NCBI GenBank assembly: GCA_028571685.1
Contig: CM053144.1
Coordinates: forward strand, 93,154,171 to 93,218,170
From: Heterohyrax brucei
Taxonomy: Eukaryota; Chordata; Mammalia; Hyracoidea; Procaviidae
DNA: 64,000 nt
Direction of reading: 5' to 3'
Each line of letters begins with the position of its first letter. The first letter of the stretch is position 1. Positions 59,890 to 64,000 of this stretch are shown here, in pieces. A model generated the notes under the pieces. The model had not been told where the DNA came from. It made no database searches and worked only from the letters and a program-made list of their open reading frames with translations. Position numbers and translations under genes: made by a program.

Positions 59890-60189
59890 TGATCCCAGGA
59901 GAACTTGTCTATGAACACCTGGGTCTCCGAAGAGACCTGGGCCGGCGCCAAGAAGGTCCCAGCCTAGTGCAGCTTCTAGAGAAAGACACCTGGATGCAGC
60001 AAGCGCACTACAGAAGCTCAGCGGATGGGATTGGGGCGAGGCCTGGTGTCCAATGACAAGGGCGTGGTGGGGAGGGACTTGCCAAAAGGTCTTGAAATAA
60101 AGGTCGGGGGACAGCGTAACTTCTGCCGAGGATCCTGAGCGGGTCCGGGGGTTTCTTGTGTCGTAGTTCACCGCGAGGTCCCTGGTAGC
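59890..60189 (+). promoter_or_regulatory. Presumed KHDC3L promoter and 5' UTR
   Basis: The 300 bp before the KHDC3L ATG are free of repeats and moderately CpG-rich. They contain CACCTG E-boxes near 59,918 and 59,989, an inverted CCAAT-like CAATGAC near 60,052, a GGGCGTGG box near 60,060 and an AT-rich GAAATAAAGG about 95 nt before the start codon that could serve as a TATA-like element. E-boxes fit oocyte regulators such as FIGLA, but that link is inference. Confidence 0.4.
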
Positions 60190-61093
60190 ATGGCTTCTCC
60201 CAAGCGGTTTCCGACGCTTGTGCAGTTGGGGCAACAAGATGAGCTATTTGAACTCAAGTATCTCGACAAACAGCCCTTTTGGTTCAACAGTGAGCACCTG
60301 ATAAATCCACACAGAGTACACCTCGAGGAGTGGCTCGTGGAAGCGATTTTCGGTGAGTGGGACCGAGGGCGGCTGAGAGGTCCTCCTATCTCGCGTCCTA
60401 TTCCAGCCAGCGCCCAGAGGAATCTCACCCGTGGCCCTGGTCCCAAAAGCCAGCGCCCCGGAAGGTTCCTCGCTAGTCCCTTCGCCTCCCGAGTCTGCTC
60501 CTGGCACAGGTCCCTGCGGAGAGCACATCCAACACGTCGAGTGTGTATCGCGGACGATTCTCCGGGTACGTCGGTTGGCCCCCCGGGGCGATGCGGAGGT
60601 CTTGATATTTGGGCGGCCTTCTTACCAGCAGGACGTGGCCAAGTTAATCACGAACCTGGCCGACTATCACCGACAACGCCGGGCGCAAAGTAAGGGACCT
60701 GGTGGTGCAAGGGAGGAGTCTCCCGGGCAGGATGTGGGCACCTTTGGGTGGAGTAGGGGGTGGGGTGACGACCTGGGCATTGGCTTGACCCTCCCGCTAG
60801 GTCTGGGAGAGGGTTTCCACTTTGCAGTGTATGAGGAATGCCAAAAACTGACCCAGCCTTGAGGGATTCCGAGACAGATTACAGAATGGGAACAGCTTTC
60901 TGCCTCCGCTCCCGCAGCCCATCCTAGGAACTGCTCTGAAAAGGGGAGGCTGAGAAAGTACTTGTGGCTCCCTCACTCCTCTCTCCTAGGTTTGGAGACG
61001 AGCTCTGCCCGCGAGGAGGCCGGCATCCCGGAGGCTGCGGGCGCTGCCCCGCAGGCTCCGGACGCTGCATGGATGTGGGTTACCAAGTTTTAA
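60190..61093 (+). CDS. KHDC3L: KHDC3L (KH domain containing 3-like; ECAT1/FILIA), three exons
   Basis: Exons are 60190-60352 (163 nt), 60510-60689 (180 nt) and 60990-61093 (104 nt), joined at GT/AG sites in phase 1, giving 148 residues. Exon 1 encodes MASPKRFPTLVQL and LEEWLVEAIFG. Exon 2 encodes GPCGEHIQHV, EVLIFGRPSYQQD and NLADYHRQRR. Exon 3 encodes LETSSAREEAGIPEAAG and ends WVTKF before TAA. The N-terminal two thirds match KHDC3L, with one atypical KH domain at about residues 40-112. In mammals the protein joins NLRP5, TLE6 and OOEP in the subcortical maternal complex of oocytes and cleavage embryos; loss in humans causes recurrent hydatidiform mole. The human protein is 217 residues with a C-terminal tract of about ten-residue repeats; here exon 3 stops after 33 residues with only a weakly similar Glu/Ala/Pro-rich stretch. 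No frameshift or internal stop is visible. Confidence 0.93.
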
Positions 61094-61129
61094 AGGGAAT
61101 TTCAGCCCTGAAGCCGGAGCCTTGCAGCC

Positions 61130-61135
61130 ATTAAA
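61130..61135 (+). terminator. KHDC3L poly(A) signal ATTAAA
   Basis: ATTAAA lies 37 nt beyond the KHDC3L stop. It is the nearest recognised variant signal and would give a very short 3' UTR. A canonical AATAAA at 61254-61259 is the alternative. Confidence 0.5.
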
Positions 61136-61253
61136 GTGGAATTCTTGTTTGGAACCCTATTTTTCTAAATCCTGCTATCTCTTGGATTAAGAATGATGGC
61201 GTGGAGTCTTTTCCTGTGTTAAACGTTCGTGAACACGAATTTAAAGAGTTCTA

Positions 61254-61259
61254 AATAAA
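61254..61259 (+). terminator. Alternative KHDC3L poly(A) signal AATAAA
   Basis: Canonical AATAAA about 160 nt past the stop. Either this or the nearer ATTAAA could set the transcript end; 3'-end reads would decide. Confidence 0.45.
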
Positions 61260-61975
61260 GAATCAAATTTCGCCCCAACCCACTGCCGTCCAGTCCGATT
61301 AATTGGAAGATACAGCAACCTTCATCTCACTTCCGTTGCAACAACTCAGTTATGCCTACTCTCTACCTAGAGGCTAGTAGGACCCCTTGCATTTCCGGGG
61401 ACCGGGGCTGCTGTTTCTTCCTACTCTTTCCCCAAGCGCCTCTCACAACTAAGGTCAGGTGCTTCCCCTGATGCCTCCCTTCTTTGAGCCCTCTGCCTTT
61501 GCTTAGTGAAGGCTTCTCATTCCCCCATGCTTGGTCCTCACCGGAAAACCCTTCTAGTCCCCCGAGGTTTCAGTCAAGCTTCCTTGGGATGCTCAAAACC
61601 TGCTTTCAACCCCGGCCTCGTAGCTGCAGCCCAGCTAAGCTTGGAAGGCCCGCTGGGGTGTCCTGCGGCTGCACAAATAGGAGCCGTTGAAGGTGGGGAG
61701 GGAGAAGTGTAGGAGAAAATCTACACTAATACCCTGGGACCACAATCAGACCTTGAAGACGGACGTGAACTCGACAGTGTAACTTCCCTCCGTTAGGGCT
61801 GCGGAGTACCCACCGGCTTGTTCTGGGTCTGAGCTTGGTCTGGATGAGCGGGCAGCTGGGACTCCTGTTCCTGAGCCTGCGTGTAAATTTAGAAGGATGC
61901 AAGTTGTTAACAGATGGGTCCTACCATTAAACAGCATTGTCCTTTTCACTGTGTTTTCCGATTTACTGCTAGAAG
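61260..61975. other. Unassigned sequence downstream of KHDC3L
   Basis: Moderately GC-rich and repeat-poor. Short overlapping open frames at 61,484-61,712 have no recognisable family. No OOEP exon was found. Confidence 0.3.
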
Positions 61976-62168
61976 AAACCCACTTTGAGCCTATTCCTAC
62001 TCAAAGTGACCTTATAGGGCAAGGCAAAACTGTCCCACAGGGTTGGCAAGGCTGTAATCTTTAAACGTGAGACTGCCCTATCTTTATCCTTTAGGGCAGC
62101 TGGTGGGTTCAAACTGCCGATCTTTCAGTTAGCAGCCGAGCACTTAACCGCTGTACCAACAGGGTTCC
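61976..62168 (-). mobile_element. AfroSINE (long variant)
   Basis: Complete 190 bp form with GGCTGTAATCTTTAAACGTG block. Confidence 0.85.
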
Positions 62169-62198
62169 TTTGATTGATGAAACAGATAACATACTTCC

Positions 62199-62346
62199 AC
62201 CAGCTACCATGTAGTCACTGTTGACTCACCGATGGTCCAGGACAGAGCAGAACTGTTCCATGAAGTCTCCAAGGAATCCCTGGTATATTCGAACTGCCAA
62301 CGTTTTGGTTAGCAGCTGAGGTCCTATCACCCCGCTAGCAGGGCTC
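62199..62346 (-). mobile_element. AfroSINE
   Basis: Tandem neighbour of the previous copy, same strand, 30 bp apart. Confidence 0.8.
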
Positions 62347-62756
62347 CAACAAAACACCATCACCACCAACAAATTACATTTCATATGATGGTTATAAACA
62401 TCACATGTGCTCTCCATATTTTTTTAATCGGGCAATATACAAAGCATTAAAGTCACAACTCAATCCCTCCACCCATCCATTACCTTCAAGTAGCTTTTTA
62501 TTCTAAATATATATTTTAGTAAACTACTGATGCATAAGCTTCCTATAAAAACATGTACGTCCTAAGTGAGAAAAAAAATTCATCAAGCAGTAAAAAGGGA
62601 ATACATCCATTTAACCAGCATCCAGAGAAGAAAAAACACTACCAGCACTACAGTCCTGTTTTGAAATCCCCCCTCCCCCCACCATGCTTCTACTCCCAGG
62701 ATAACTAATATATAGTCATTCAGTCTGTTTTCTTTTAGGTCTGGCTTTCTTCACTT

Positions 62757-62912
62757 AGGAAACCCTGGTGACATAGTGGTTAAGTGCTATAGCTGCTAAC
62801 CAAGAGATCGACAGTTGGAATCCACCAGGCACTCCTTGGAAACTCCATGGGGTAGTTCCACTGTCCCAGAGGGTCACTGTGAGTCGGAATTGAGAGCAAT
62901 GGTTTGGTTTTT
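62757..62912 (+). mobile_element. AfroSINE
   Basis: Full copy, GAAACCCTGGTGACATAGTGG head. Confidence 0.86.
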
Positions 62913-62919
62913 TCACTTA

Positions 62920-63605
62920 CAATTGTGAGACTTATCCACGTTCTTCTGTGTATTTATAGTTTCATTGTATGAGCTTTCAATTCTATTGCAGTACATTTTG
63001 GTTGTTTCTTCTTTGGCTCTTATAAAGAATAGTGCTACTATGAAAAATTGTACTACATATATGTATACTGAGTTTCTATCTAGGAGTGGAATGTTTAGTT
63101 ATAGGGTCTGTATAACTTCAAATTGCTAAGGTGATCAAACCAATTTACGTTTCTTCCAGCAGTCGATTCAACTTCCAGTTGTTCTACATCTTTGACAATA
63201 ACTGGCATTTTCATTTTCGTGACTCTGGTGATTATGTAGTGGTATTGCATTTTTTGTTTGTTTTTCTGTGGTAAAAACATACACAAAACATCCCCTAATT
63301 TAACAGTTTCTACATGTATTATTCAATGGTGTTGATTACATTTGTCATGTAGTGCCACTGTTATCACTTTCCTTTTCCAGAATTTTCCACTTTTCACGTA
63401 AACTCAATGTTCCCTAAGCCAAAACTCCCCTGCCCCAGCAATTGTTTATCTTTGGTTTCCATACCTTTTCATATTTTATATAAATGAGGTAATGTAGTAT
63501 GTGTCCTTTTGTAAGTATTTCACTCAGCATGTTTCCAAAGTTCATTCATGTTGTAACATACTCTTTTAAGGCTGTGTGGTGTTCCACTGAATGATATACC
63601 ATTTT
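62920..63605 (-). mobile_element. Old L1 3' fragment, minus strand
   Basis: Contains CTATCTAGGAGTGGAATG and CAAACCAATTTACGTTTC, typical of the antisense of old L1 3' regions. Confidence 0.6.
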
Positions 63606-63895
63606 TTTTATCCTCAGATGAAAGCCTGGACCCCACAACACCACTGCTTCTGACCTGCTGCTTATAAATTTGGAATTTTCACATTACTGTTTCAGGATGC
63701 CAGCCAGAAGCTAAGGAAAGGCTGTGCCATTACTCCCTTGCATCCAGTAATTCACTAGAATGACTCACAGAATTCAAGAAAGTACTGTATTTGTTATTAC
63801 AGTTTTATTATAGCAAGAAGGATAAAAATAAAAATATGTAGAAGCAAGAGTTCCTAACATCAAGCTTCCACAACCCAAAAACGTACACGCTACCC
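63606..63895. other. LTR-like tail, tentative
   Basis: GAATGACTCACAGAATTC and TTATTACAGTTTTATTATAG recall an old mammalian LTR in minus orientation. No boundaries can be set. Confidence 0.35.
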
Positions 63896-63900
63896 TCCCA

Positions 63901-64000
63901 CAGGAAATGCTGGTGCCGTAGTGGTTAAATGCTACATCTGCTAACCAAAAGGTCAGCAGTTTGAATCTGCGAAGTATTCCTTAGAAACTATGAAGCAGTT
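63901..64000 (+). mobile_element. AfroSINE running off the window
   Basis: Head and B-box present; the 3' part is cut by the window end. Confidence 0.85.

Noticed and set aside
60431..60862. 143-codon plus-strand open frame as a stand-alone gene
   Set aside because: It is KHDC3L exon 2 with flanking intron sequence. The spliced model matches the family, while the read-through ends do not.
1..64000. KHDC1 or OOEP exons
   Set aside because: Expected neighbours in this cluster, but no translated segment resembles their conserved parts. OOEP probably lies to the right of the window.

Overview
Vertebrate nuclear DNA, almost certainly from an afrotherian mammal and most likely an elephant or close relative. 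The basis is about 45 copies, on both strands, of a roughly 150-190 bp tRNA-derived SINE of the AfroSINE type. They sit among L1 and RTE LINE pieces and solo LTRs of a MaLR-like family. Most open reading frames here are fragments of these repeats or chance.

Two real protein-coding genes are visible, each with three exons joined at consensus splice sites. DPPA5 lies on the minus strand at 32,865-33,736 (120 residues, behind a small CpG-rich promoter). KHDC3L lies on the plus strand at 60,190-61,093 (148 residues). Both belong to the eutherian KHDC1/DPPA5/KHDC3/OOEP family of small atypical KH-domain proteins of the oocyte, early embryo and pluripotent cells. Their order and divergent orientation match the human 6q13 cluster. 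I found neither KHDC1 nor OOEP; OOEP would be expected to the right of the window.

Layout. 1-10 kb: AfroSINEs, L1 3' ends and an ERV-like composite with a duplicated 180 bp segment. 10-19.6 kb: an old L1 cut up by a younger L1 with a 13 bp target-site duplication (TSD), two LTRs and several SINEs. 19.6-32.6 kb: solo LTRs, SINEs and long unassigned stretches, including a CpG-rich block and a G20 run near 26 kb. 32.6-34.3 kb: DPPA5 and its promoter. 34.3-59.6 kb: the DPPA5-KHDC3L interval, filled with transposons. It holds a very young complete non-autonomous LTR retrotransposon (48,992-50,942; LTRs of 499 bp with one mismatch seen by eye; TSD GGCAT) and a three-layer nest at 53.2-57.5 kb (an L1 inside a twin-primed RTE inside an LTR). 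59.8-61.3 kb: KHDC3L. 61.3-64 kb: SINEs, an old LINE and an LTR-like tail.

The two genes do not form an operon. They are related by tandem duplication and are linked by shared expression in the egg, early embryo and pluripotent cells. KHDC3L is a component of the subcortical maternal complex. Family names for repeats rest on recognition by eye, not on a repeat-library search.
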